DNA from: SpSt-333 sp964371615
GTDB taxonomy: Bacteria; Bacteroidota; Ignavibacteria; UBA10030; UBA8401
Assembly (NCBI GenBank): GCA_964371615.1
Contig: CAYJMS010000001.1
Location: 496,001-560,000 of the forward strand
Direction of reading: 5' to 3'
DNA: 64,000 nt
The notes under the pieces are model-generated. The model was not told the origin of the DNA, ran no database searches, and was given only the letters and a program-made list of their open reading frames with translations. The translations under genes and the position numbers were made by a program. This document shows, piece by piece, positions 33,323 to 41,934 of the stretch. Every line of letters begins with the position of its first letter. Position 1 is the first letter of the stretch.

Positions 33323-36142
33323 ATGTCTAACCCCAATTCGCAGAAATATCTCTATCGTACGCTCCTCGTTATTATTTCCGCTTTTCTGTTTATTCTGTCC
33401 TGGAAAACGTTTTTTACATACGTCAGTACCCCAACCGATGAAAACATCTTCAGAGATATCCCTTCAAAGTTGGTCTTTATCAGGGATATACCGGCCGTTC
33501 AAACATATAAAAAACCATATGACGGTACCCCGGTTGTTTCGGCAACGATCATGTCCGATTCATTGCTGACCGGAGACCTGCTCTTCAGCATTAACGGGAA
33601 CACCGTCACCACGATCAAAGATGCCTACGATGCCCTGTACGCGGTCCCCGGCGAAGAAATACTTTTCGAGATTGTCCGTCCTTTAAATAATTATCGGATT
33701 CAATACAAGACGCAACGATCGATACTTGAACAGGATTTTTTGGCATTGATGCCGAGATTTGTCTATGTTTCCGACATCACTGCCGGCGGTGCGTCGGATC
33801 GTGCCGGCATGAAAATCGGCGATCTGATCATCCGGATTAACGACCGCGATTTCAACACCGCGATCGAAGCGGACCGAATCCTGCGCCTGGGGCAAATCGG
33901 CAAAACATTAAAGTACAGTGTCATTCGCAAGAATGTCTACGTCGAACTTAATGTCGAACTTGCGAAGTTCGGCATTCCTATCGCCGTGCTGATCTTCTGT
34001 CTGAGCGGTCTTGCAATCATGCTCATCGGATTGTTTATCGGATATTCGCGTTCGAATATCCTGAGTGCACGACTTCTCGGATTCGGATTTCTCCTGATCG
34101 GATTTTTCGTCACCGTGTTTGCCGTCAGAAGAGATTTCGATCTCACGCCGTTTATTATTTTCCGCAACGGTGTGATGGCCGTCGGTTTCTCTTTCGGCCT
34201 CGCATTCTTACTGCATGCGTGTCATTATTTCCCGGCGGAACGGTCGGAACTGACGGAACGAAAATGGATTGCCCGCGGATATTACATCGGATCGGCAGTG
34301 ACCGCGTTTCTGTTGCTCATACCGAATAACATATTGCCGCAGTTCGTTATACTCAACGCCGTGCCGCTTCTCGTTGTGCCGGCATACGGATTGTTCGTAT
34401 TGGTGAAATTCAGGAAACGAGCATCCCAGGAATATAAAAAGCTGAACAAAACAATCCGTTGGACGTCGGCATTTGTGGGATTGGCGTCGCTGATCATTTT
34501 TATATTTTTCAACGGGAATCCCGGAATCCTCGGCTTCGGCGTCTATGCCGTTCTGCTGTTATTGCTTCCGTTGTCGTACCTCTATACTATCGGCCGATAC
34601 CACCTGCTCGATCTCAACTTCCGCGTACGGCGAAATACGCAGTACAGTTTGATTACTTTCCTCTGGGCATTCGTAGTCATTTATCTGGTGACGTGGTCGA
34701 TTTTTCAGTTGCCGCAAATGGAATTTCCGAGCGTGAATATCGCCTTTACCGGGACGGCGATCGAGATCAGCGATGCTCCGGAATTAGCGGACCAGCGCGC
34801 GTCATCTGAGCGGATTTTGATGATCGGATTGGCGTTGATCGTCACGTTTGGATTCCTGAAAATCCGTCGCGTCGGACAACAGCTGATCGACAAGAAATAT
34901 TTCCGTGTGCAGTTCGATTATCGAAAAGCGCAGCAGGAACTCGGCGAATTGCTGGCAACAACATTGTCAATGGAAGAACTTGCCAAGGGATTTGTGCAAA
35001 AACTGAGCGAACTGGTCCGCCTGAAAACCGCCGGCGTGCTCTTCTTTCGCGATGAAAAATGCTGCACCTGCGAGGCGGCACATGGATTCGACGGGACACA
35101 GTGGAAGATCTTTTGTGTGACCAACGACGCATTGCTGATTTCGTCCATCAAACAATTCCATAATGAAATACGGATTCAATATCTCCCGTCGCCGATCAAA
35201 GAAGAGTTTCAACAAGAAGGATTTCAATACTTGATTCCGATTCGGTCAAAAGAGAAATTGATCGGTGCTATTTTGGTCGGCGAAAAAAAGGCGGAAACGA
35301 CATTCCAACAGGAAGATCTTGCGTTTCTTACCTCCTCCGCAAAACAGGCGTCGGTCGCGATCGAGAATGCGTTTTTATACGAACAATTGACGGAAAAAGA
35401 ACGGTTGAAACACGAGCTGCAAATCGCACGGCGCATCCAGCTCGAATCGCTCCCGCAAACAACGCCGGATATTTCGGGAATGGACATTGCCGGAATATCG
35501 GTACCGGCGATGGAGGTTGGGGGAGATTTCTTCGACTATCTTCAGAACAAGAACAATAATCTTACGGTCATAATAGGCGACGTCAGCGGCAAAGGAACCT
35601 CGGCAGCATTGTATATGTCAAAGGTCCAGGGTATTCTTCGTTCACTGCATATTTTCAAGCTTTCGCCGAAAGAACTTTTATCGCATGCCAACACAATACT
35701 GTGCCGTGATCTGGAGAAGAGGTCGTTCGTGACAGTGCTCGGGGCAGCGTTCAATCTCGAAGCAAAAAAGGTCTTGATCGCCCGGGCCGGACACCTGCCA
35801 TTGTGGTATTATAATTCCCGAATGAATCGGGTTGAAATGATTGTACCGAAAGGATTAGGATTGGGGCTGGATGATGCCGGTACGTTTACTGCTGAGATCG
35901 AAGAAAAAGAGATCGCTTATTCGGCGGGGGATATATTCCTTTTTGCCACCGACGGCGTCACCGACGCGCACAATGCAACACGCGATTTCGGCGACGAATA
36001 TCTGGAAGAACTGCTGCTCCGGAATGCGGGATGTTCTGCAGACGCGATTCTCAATACCATCATGCAATCAGTGAAAGAGATCGTCGGCGACAACTCGCAG
36101 CACGATGATGAGACAATCGTTGTCGTTAAAATGACAGAGTAG
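33323..36142 (+). CDS. PDZ-membrane-GAF-SpoIIE protein phosphatase
   Basis: The open frame starts at 33302 with TTG; the ATG at 33323 gives 939 residues. Order of parts: one membrane segment (about 12-30), two PDZ-like modules (about 65-145 and 150-225, the second with ASDRAGMKIGDLIIRIN), seven or so membrane segments (about 230-500), a GAF domain (about 555-690), a short coiled coil (ERLKHELQIARRIQLESLPQ), and a SpoIIE/PP2C phosphatase (about 725-939, VGGDFFDYL, IGDVSGKG, FATDGVTDA, DDETIVVV). SpoIIE-type phosphatases dephosphorylate anti-anti-sigma factors. PDZ domains outside would sense an envelope signal; a fairly unusual arrangement. Confidence 0.88.
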   Translation: MSNPNSQKYLYRTLLVIISAFLFILSWKTFFTYVSTPTDENIFRDIPSKLVFIRDIPAVQTYKKPYDGTPVVSATIMSDSLLTGDLLFSINGNTVTTIKDAYDALYAVPGEEILFEIVRPLNNYRIQYKTQRSILEQDFLALMPRFVYVSDITAGGASDRAGMKIGDLIIRINDRDFNTAIEADRILRLGQIGKTLKYSVIRKNVYVELNVELAKFGIPIAVLIFCLSGLAIMLIGLFIGYSRSNILSARLLGFGFLLIGFFVTVFAVRRDFDLTPFIIFRNGVMAVGFSFGLAFLLHACHYFPAERSELTERKWIARGYYIGSAVTAFLLLIPNNILPQFVILNAVPLLVVPAYGLFVLVKFRKRASQEYKKLNKTIRWTSAFVGLASLIIFIFFNGNPGILGFGVYAVLLLLLPLSYLYTIGRYHLLDLNFRVRRNTQYSLITFLWAFVVIYLVTWSIFQLPQMEFPSVNIAFTGTAIEISDAPELADQRASSERILMIGLALIVTFGFLKIRRVGQQLIDKKYFRVQFDYRKAQQELGELLATTLSMEELAKGFVQKLSELVRLKTAGVLFFRDEKCCTCEAAHGFDGTQWKIFCVTNDALLISSIKQFHNEIRIQYLPSPIKEEFQQEGFQYLIPIRSKEKLIGAILVGEKKAETTFQQEDLAFLTSSAKQASVAIENAFLYEQLTEKERLKHELQIARRIQLESLPQTTPDISGMDIAGISVPAMEVGGDFFDYLQNKNNNLTVIIGDVSGKGTSAALYMSKVQGILRSLHIFKLSPKELLSHANTILCRDLEKRSFVTVLGAAFNLEAKKVLIARAGHLPLWYYNSRMNRVEMIVPKGLGLGLDDAGTFTAEIEEKEIAYSAGDIFLFATDGVTDAHNATRDFGDEYLEELLLRNAGCSADAILNTIMQSVKEIVGDNSQHDDETIVVVKMTE

Positions 36143-36145
36143 TAA

Positions 36146-36163
36146 TATCCGGTCACGCCGGAT
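36146..36163 (+). terminator. Weak hairpin after the phosphatase gene
   Basis: A 6-bp stem ATCCGG (36147-36152) with CCGGAT (36158-36163), right after the stop. No T-run follows, so this may be chance. Confidence 0.3.
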
Positions 36164-36232
36164 CTCTCTACCGTACGAAACCGCACTCTTCGCCGGATTC
36201 TCCCTCGTTTTTGATCCTGTAATTCACCTCTC

Positions 36233-36250
36233 TTTTTTGTATATTTACAG
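36233..36250 (+). promoter_or_regulatory. Candidate promoter element (TTTTTTGTATATTTACAG)
   Basis: It matches the string before the gene at 11987 in 14 of 16 bases and lies 4 bases before the hisD start. If it is a real minus-10 element, the transcript would have almost no leader. Confidence 0.35.
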
Positions 36251-36254
36251 AAGT

Positions 36255-37535
36255 ATGATAAAAATTATCGATCGTCGAATGAAAAAATCGACAACGTGGT
36301 CGGGAAATATCCCTTCAAGGAATAATCCGGACATTGATAAAACCGTTTCCTCCATCCTACGGTCTGTGCAGAAGAACGGGGATGCAGCAGTGAAATTGTA
36401 TACCCGGAAATTCGACGGTGCGCAATTGCGGACGCTGAAAGTACCGGCCTCCGATATCCGTGCAGGACTGCGGAAAGGGGACACAAAGTTTCTTGAGATA
36501 CTTAAACAAGCGGCACGGAATATCCGCCGGTATCATTCCCACCAGGTCCGAAAAAACTGGAAGATTCAGGGATCTGAAGGCAACGAATTGCGGCAGATCT
36601 ATGTACCGATAGACCGGGTGGGTGTCTATGTTCCCGGGGGGAAAGCCGCCTATCCTTCGACGGTATTGATGAATGTGATTCCGGCTCAGGTTGCCGGTGT
36701 GAAAGAAATACATCTCGTTTCCCCGCCAAACAAAAACGGCGAGGTGCATCCCGATGTACTGATCGCTGCCGGTTTATTGGGAATCGACAATGTGTATTGC
36801 GTCGGCGGAGCACAGGCAATCGCGGCTCTGGCGTACGGGACGGAAACGATTCCTGCCGTCGATAAGATTGTGGGACCGGGAAATATCTTTGTTGCCACCG
36901 CAAAGCGGATGGTGTACGGAACGGTCGGTATCGACAGCATTGCCGGACCGAGTGAAGTGGTGATCCTGGCAGACAATTCTGCCCGGCCGGCATATATTGC
37001 TGCCGATCTGCTTGCACAGGCAGAACATGACGAGCGCGCAGTTCCGATCCTTATCACCACCAGCAAAAAGCTGGCTGAATCGGTTCGATCGGAAATGAAT
37101 CGAATGACGGAGATACTTGAAAGAAAAGAGATCATCGCCGCTGCGATCAGGAACCGCGGACGCATCTATATCGTTCCCTCTTTGGCAGCGGGCATTGCAC
37201 TGGTCAACGATCTTGCACCGGAACATCTGGAAATTATGACAACAAAAGATGAACAGGTACTGAAGGAGGTTCGGCACGCCGGCTCCATCTTTTTGGGTGA
37301 TTATTCGCCGGTCGCCGTCGGCGACTATTATGCAGGACCAAACCACGTGCTTCCGACGGAACGCACGGCACGATTTTCATCGCCATTGTCAGTGGAGGAT
37401 TTTGTTAAGCGATCGAGCGTAGTGCGGTATACTCAAAAAGGAATTGATGCGGTTGCAGAAAATGCCGCGACGTTTGCCGATCACGAAGGATTATCGGCGC
37501 ATGCTCTCTCACTTAGAATTCGGACGAGGCAATAA
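36255..37535 (+). CDS. hisD: Histidinol dehydrogenase
   Basis: The product has 426 residues (the ATG at 36255 is used; a TTG at 36237 is in frame). HisD makes L-histidine from L-histidinol in two NAD-dependent oxidations. Conserved parts are seen: VGVYVPGGKAAYPSTVLMN, VGGAQAIAALAYGT, KIVGPGNIFVATAK, IAGPSEV, AQAEHDE (zinc-ligand His in QAEHD) and the PEHLE and GPNHVLPT motifs. It is followed 3 bases later by hisC. No other his gene is in the window, so the pathway is split in this genome. Confidence 0.95.
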   Translation: MIKIIDRRMKKSTTWSGNIPSRNNPDIDKTVSSILRSVQKNGDAAVKLYTRKFDGAQLRTLKVPASDIRAGLRKGDTKFLEILKQAARNIRRYHSHQVRKNWKIQGSEGNELRQIYVPIDRVGVYVPGGKAAYPSTVLMNVIPAQVAGVKEIHLVSPPNKNGEVHPDVLIAAGLLGIDNVYCVGGAQAIAALAYGTETIPAVDKIVGPGNIFVATAKRMVYGTVGIDSIAGPSEVVILADNSARPAYIAADLLAQAEHDERAVPILITTSKKLAESVRSEMNRMTEILERKEIIAAAIRNRGRIYIVPSLAAGIALVNDLAPEHLEIMTTKDEQVLKEVRHAGSIFLGDYSPVAVGDYYAGPNHVLPTERTARFSSPLSVEDFVKRSSVVRYTQKGIDAVAENAATFADHEGLSAHALSLRIRTRQ

Positions 37536-37538
37536 CCC

Positions 37539-38618
37539 ATGTCATTTCTCAAACATATCAAACCGTCGGTACGGCGCCTGGAAGCGTATACGGTAAGAAG
37601 TACGCCGCTCACCGCCGATCTGATAAAGTTGAATCAGAACGAGAATCCTTTCGATCTTCCGCCGGAGTTGAAGAGGGAACTGCTGTCGGAATTCATGGAT
37701 CGGCCGTGGAACCGTTATCCCGACGTGTTCCCGGAGGAGTTGATTGCCGCACTGTCAGACGATCTCGGCGTATCGCCGGAGAGTATCATAGCGTCAAACG
37801 GTTCAAACGAATTGATGTACACTATTTTAATGACAATTGTCGGTAGCGGAACAAAGGTGCTGATTCCTACGCCGACATTCTTTTTGTACGAAAAGATCGT
37901 TGCGGTGCTGGAGGGTACGGTTATTGCTGTGCCCGCAAGGGAGGATCTTTCCTTCGATACCGACGGCATTATCGCAGCAGCACAGAGAGAAAAACCTTCG
38001 CTGATCATACTCAATTCGCCGAACAGTCCGACGGGACAAATGCTTTCTATCGACGAAGTGAAACGGATCATCGATGCGACGGACGCCATTGTGCTGATCG
38101 ATGAAGCATACATCGAATTTGCCGATTATCCATCGGCTATTTCAGAATTGTCGATGTGTGATCGGCTGATTATTCTCAGGACATTTTCAAAGGCATTCTC
38201 TATGGCAGGGCTTCGGATCGGCTATCTGCTGGCACAGCCTGGTCTCTGTACGGAATTGAGGAAGCCGAAGATCCCGTTTACGGTTAATCACTTTTCGGCG
38301 TCTGCGGCAATTCGGGTATTGAAACAAAAAGAATTGATCGCCGATCGGATCGAACTGATAAAAAAAGGAAAGCAGACTCTTTTTGAGTCGTTGCAAAAAA
38401 TCGAAGGTATCAAGGTGTTTCCTTCGCAGACAAATTTTCTTATCTTTAAGACAAATGGGGATGCGCGTGCGCTTTTCGAACAACTGCTTTCCGAGTATGT
38501 GCTGATCCGGGATGTCAGTTCTTATCCCATGCTGGAAAATACTCTGCGAGTGAATGCCGGGACGGAAGAAGAAAACGAAGCGTTTCTGAGATCCATGAAG
38601 AAATATATTCGGCAGTAA
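37539..38618 (+). CDS. hisC: Histidinol-phosphate aminotransferase
   Basis: The 359-residue PLP enzyme of fold type I makes L-histidinol phosphate from imidazole acetol phosphate. It has NQNENPFDLPP near the start, NGSNELMYTILM, ILNSPNSPTGQ, LIDEAYIEF, and the PLP Lys in RTFSKAFSMAGLRIGY (near residue 215). Typical length for HisC is 350-370. It lies 3 bases after hisD and 51 bases before etfB. Confidence 0.93.
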   Translation: MSFLKHIKPSVRRLEAYTVRSTPLTADLIKLNQNENPFDLPPELKRELLSEFMDRPWNRYPDVFPEELIAALSDDLGVSPESIIASNGSNELMYTILMTIVGSGTKVLIPTPTFFLYEKIVAVLEGTVIAVPAREDLSFDTDGIIAAAQREKPSLIILNSPNSPTGQMLSIDEVKRIIDATDAIVLIDEAYIEFADYPSAISELSMCDRLIILRTFSKAFSMAGLRIGYLLAQPGLCTELRKPKIPFTVNHFSASAAIRVLKQKELIADRIELIKKGKQTLFESLQKIEGIKVFPSQTNFLIFKTNGDARALFEQLLSEYVLIRDVSSYPMLENTLRVNAGTEEENEAFLRSMKKYIRQ

Positions 38619-38669
38619 CAACTACCGCATCCTGAATTATTTTTACGAAATTTACTAGTAAGGAGTTCG

Positions 38670-39416
38670 ATGAAAATCGTTGTTTTTGTCAATCATGTAC
38701 CGGATACCGAAACCAAAGTAAAGGTCGGCGCCGACGGAAAATCCATCGATGCTGTCGGCGTCAACTACATGCTCAATCCGTATGATGAAATCGGCGTGGA
38801 AGAAGGATTACGAACAAAGCAGGCAATGGGCGGCGACGTCACTGTTGTCTCGTGCGGCGGCGATTCGCATAAGGAAACACTCCGGAAGGCTCTCGCGATG
38901 GGTTGCGACAAAGCGGTGTTGCTGAAAGATGACGCCGTTCGCGATTCATTTGCCGTTGCGCATGCTTTGGCGGAGTATGCAAAAGAATCGGGTGCGGAGA
39001 TTGTGTTTTGCGGAAAGCAATCGATCGATCATGACAATGCTCAAATCGGCGGACTGGTTGCCGAAATGCTCGGATGGTCGTCGGTCTCCGTTGCCGTCAA
39101 GGTCGAGATCAAAGACGGCGTCGTTGTGGCTGAGCGCGAGATTGAAGGCGGTCACGAGATCGTTCATGCGAAACTTCCGGCAGTGATCTCGGCACAGAAA
39201 GGCCTGAACGAGCCGCGCTATCCTTCGCTAAAAGGTATCATGGATGCAAAGAGGAAACCGATCGAAGAAAAACCTGCTGCCGCCGCCGAATCCCGAGTTG
39301 AAGTCACTGCACTTCGCACTCCTCCGGCAAAAGCTGCGGGGAAGATCGTCGGAACGGATGCCGCTGCGGCCGCAGTACTGGCAAAATTATTACATGAAGA
39401 AGCAAAAGTAATCTAG
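38670..39416 (+). CDS. etfB: Electron transfer flavoprotein, beta subunit
   Basis: The 248-residue protein starts MKIVVFVNHVPDTETKVKV and has LNPYDEIGVEEGLR, VSCGGDSHKETLRKALAMG and ALAEYAKESGAEIVFCGKQSIDHDN, the canonical pattern of EtfB, then HAKLPAVISAQKGLNEPRYPSL, the recognition loop region. EtfAB takes electrons from acyl-CoA and other dehydrogenases to ETF:quinone oxidoreductase or to bifurcating enzymes. It lies 51 bases after hisC, with GTAAGGAG before the ATG. The C-terminal tail is Ala/Pro-rich. Confidence 0.93.
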   Translation: MKIVVFVNHVPDTETKVKVGADGKSIDAVGVNYMLNPYDEIGVEEGLRTKQAMGGDVTVVSCGGDSHKETLRKALAMGCDKAVLLKDDAVRDSFAVAHALAEYAKESGAEIVFCGKQSIDHDNAQIGGLVAEMLGWSSVSVAVKVEIKDGVVVAEREIEGGHEIVHAKLPAVISAQKGLNEPRYPSLKGIMDAKRKPIEEKPAAAAESRVEVTALRTPPAKAAGKIVGTDAAAAAVLAKLLHEEAKVI

Positions 39417-39429
39417 GAAAATACGCACT

Positions 39430-40404
39430 ATGAAAATACTGGCAATTGCAGAACAACGGAACGGACAATTTAAAAAAACCGCGTACGAGGTCGTGAAGGC
39501 GGCCAAGACCGCTTCGGAACAACTCAATGCAGAAGTGATTGCACTCGTCATCGGCAATAATGTCTCTGCCATAGCGCCGATGCTGGGAGGATATGGCGCT
39601 TCTAAAACGGTGGTGGTGGAAGAATCGGCTCTCGAATTGTATTCGCCGACTGCCTATGCAGCCATTATCGCCGACGTGGCAAAAGCCGAATCAGCGGAGA
39701 TACTTTTTCTCCCCGCAACCGCATTTGGGAAAGATGTGGCACCGCGGGTAGCGGTGAAGTTGCAGGCCGGTCTCGCGTCGGATTGTACTATGATCAATTG
39801 TAATGGCGGAACCATATCGGCAACACGGCCGGTGTACGCGGGGAAGGGTCTCGTGGATGTCACAGTGAAAACTCCGGTGAAGATCTTTACGCTCCGTCCG
39901 AATGTCTTTACAGCAGGAGAATCGACCGGTGCGGCGGCGGCAGTCGAGAAAAAGAGCATCGCGTTGACCGAATCGGATTTCAGCGTTGTCGTAAAAGAAG
40001 TACGGCAGGCGAGCGGCAAGAAAGATGTTGCGGAAGCGGATGTCATCGTTTCCGGCGGCCGCGGACTGAAGGGCCCGGAACACTTTGCATTGATCGAAGA
40101 ACTGGCAGGAGCGCTGAACGCCGCCGTCGGAGCATCGCGCGCCGTGGTGGATGCCGGCTGGAGGCCGCATGACGAACAGGTCGGACAGACCGGCAAAACT
40201 GTATCGCCGTCATTATATATCGCTGTGGCAATTTCCGGTGCAGTGCAGCATCTCGCAGGAATGTCATCGTCGAAATGCATCGTTGCGATCAATAAAGACA
40301 AGGATGCACCGATCTTTTCCGTTGCCGATTACGGCATTGTCGGCGACGCATTCGAAGTGGTTCCGGCATTAACTGCCGAAATAAAGAAAATTCTCGGGAA
40401 GTGA
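39430..40404 (+). CDS. etfA: Electron transfer flavoprotein, alpha subunit
   Basis: The 324-residue protein has the N-terminal alpha/beta domain and the C-terminal FAD domain with VSGGRGLKGPEHFALIEELA, AVVDAGWRPHDEQVGQTGKTVSPSLYIAVAISGAVQH, the FAD-binding motif of EtfA, and KDAPIFSVADYGIVGDAFEV. It lies 13 bases after etfB. It binds FAD and pairs with EtfB. Confidence 0.93.
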   Translation: MKILAIAEQRNGQFKKTAYEVVKAAKTASEQLNAEVIALVIGNNVSAIAPMLGGYGASKTVVVEESALELYSPTAYAAIIADVAKAESAEILFLPATAFGKDVAPRVAVKLQAGLASDCTMINCNGGTISATRPVYAGKGLVDVTVKTPVKIFTLRPNVFTAGESTGAAAAVEKKSIALTESDFSVVVKEVRQASGKKDVAEADVIVSGGRGLKGPEHFALIEELAGALNAAVGASRAVVDAGWRPHDEQVGQTGKTVSPSLYIAVAISGAVQHLAGMSSSKCIVAINKDKDAPIFSVADYGIVGDAFEVVPALTAEIKKILGK

Positions 40405-40472
40405 CGCGGCTCCTTGCTGCGCACTGTAGTATTTAGTATTATCGTGAAGACCGAACAAAGGAGTATGAAATA

Positions 40473-41057
40473 GTGGAGAAGGTTCAGGTAGATATATTAG
40501 GATTATCAACAAGTCCATCGAGTGCCGGTGCGTATGCATTGATTTTGAAGGAATCAAACGGCAAACGAAAACTGCCGATTATTATCGGGGCGTTCGAAGC
40601 GCAGTCCATTGCTCTGGAACTGGAAGGAATGAGGCCCCCGCGTCCCCTGACACACGACTTGTTGAAGAATGTCATCGATACGTTTGCCGTTTCGCTGAAC
40701 GAAGTCTGCATCAGCGAATTGCGCGACGGTACATTCTACGCCAAGTTGTTCGTTGAAGGTGTGAGCGAAACAAAGGAAATCGATTCCCGTCCGAGCGACG
40801 CAATCGCTTTAGCCGTACGGTTCGGCGCACCGATCTATGTGGAAGAAGAAGTATTGCAGGAGGCAGGAATTGTTTCCGAAGACGAAGAGGAGGAGACAGA
40901 AGAGGAAACGAAGAAACAGGCAGAAGCGCCGGTCAAACAATTCACCACGAAATTGGAACAGCTGCAATCTGCATTAAAAGAAGCGATAGAAAAGGAAGAT
41001 TACGAAAAGGCTGCTCAGTTGAGGGATGATATCCGAAAACTTGGCATCACCGATTGA
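40473..41057 (+). CDS. Bifunctional-nuclease-family protein with C-terminal UvrB/UvrC motif
   Basis: The 194-residue protein starts with GTG; AAAGGAG (40457-40463) supports it (an ATG at 40465 would stop at once). Residues about 1-130 are the BFN/DUF151 domain: LPIIIGAFEAQSIALELEG, RPLTHDLLKNVI and DSRPSDAIALAVRF. Then an acidic linker and a UVR motif (LQSALKEAIEKEDYEKAAQLRDDIRKL). BFN domains have nuclease activity in plants; in bacteria the role is uncertain. It follows etfA and is followed by a strong terminator. Confidence 0.85.
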   Translation: MEKVQVDILGLSTSPSSAGAYALILKESNGKRKLPIIIGAFEAQSIALELEGMRPPRPLTHDLLKNVIDTFAVSLNEVCISELRDGTFYAKLFVEGVSETKEIDSRPSDAIALAVRFGAPIYVEEEVLQEAGIVSEDEEEETEEETKKQAEAPVKQFTTKLEQLQSALKEAIEKEDYEKAAQLRDDIRKLGITD

Positions 41058-41067
41058 GCGATAATTG

Positions 41068-41098
41068 AATCCGGAATGAATCCATTCCGGATTTTTTT
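41068..41098 (+). terminator. Intrinsic terminator after the BFN gene
   Basis: An 11-bp perfect stem (41068-41078 with 41083-41093), a 4-base loop and a T-run. It also overlaps the 3' end of pdxJ on the other strand and may serve both. Confidence 0.9.
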
Positions 41099-41814
41099 CA
41101 GTTCCCCTTTACTAAAGCGATCATTTCCCGTACTGCACGGTCTAATCCCACAAACGCCGCCCGCGACACAATGGAATGACCGATACTCATTTCATCGATG
41201 GTGCTCATCTGTGCCACGGGGGAGACGTTTACGTAATTCAAGCCGTGTCCCGCATTAATTCCCAGACCGATAGATTTTCCATACTCCGCAGCGATGCGAA
41301 TTTCGGACAGTAATCTTTTTATTTCCCGTTCATCACTCGCTTCTGAATACTCGCCGGTATGCAGCTCGACCATATCCGCACCCACTTCTTTCGATGCGTC
41401 GATCTGTTCCCTATACGGATCGACAAAAAGACTGACCGGTATTTTCTTTTTATGAAACCGTTCGATTACCGACGTTAATTTTTTCTTTTGCGACACGACA
41501 TCCAGCCCACCCTCGGTGGTCAGTTCCTGTCGTTTCTCCGGCACCAGGGTGATCAGATCGGGAACCACTGTGAGCGCAATTGATATTATATCTTCATTGG
41601 CGCCCATTTCCAGATCGAGTTTGGTCTTTACCGTGGAACGCAGCTCGTAAACATCCTTGTCTCTGATATGCCGACGATCTTCCCGTAAATGAACGACAAT
41701 GCCATCCGCCCCAGCTGACTCACAGATTACCGCTGCTGCAACAGGATCGGGTTCAACGCCACCTCGTGCATTGCGTAATGTCGCAATGTGGTCTATATTA
41801 ATCGATAATTTCAT
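41098..41814 (-). CDS. pdxJ: Pyridoxine 5'-phosphate synthase
   Basis: The 238-residue protein has the PdxJ N-terminus LSINIDHIATLRNARGGVEP, HLREDRRHI, ELHTGEYS and GINAGHGLNYVNV, all hallmarks of PdxJ. It condenses 1-deoxyxylulose 5-phosphate with 3-amino-2-oxopropyl phosphate to form pyridoxine 5'-phosphate. Of two ATGs (41826, 41814) the second gives the family N-terminus MKLSINIDH and follows GGGAAAA. It presumably supplies PLP for enzymes such as HisC; no pdxA is nearby. Confidence 0.93.
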   Translation of the reverse strand: MKLSINIDHIATLRNARGGVEPDPVAAAVICESAGADGIVVHLREDRRHIRDKDVYELRSTVKTKLDLEMGANEDIISIALTVVPDLITLVPEKRQELTTEGGLDVVSQKKKLTSVIERFHKKKIPVSLFVDPYREQIDASKEVGADMVELHTGEYSEASDEREIKRLLSEIRIAAEYGKSIGLGINAGHGLNYVNVSPVAQMSTIDEMSIGHSIVSRAAFVGLDRAVREMIALVKGN

Positions 41815-41934
41815 GCTTTTTCCCATTGTCCATAGGGAAAAATTACAAAATTCGTCTCTCTATTCAAAGTTGACTCTGTAACTTTTATCCCTTCAAATCG
41901 TAACAAAAATTGGCATTTTCACATCGGAGGAACA

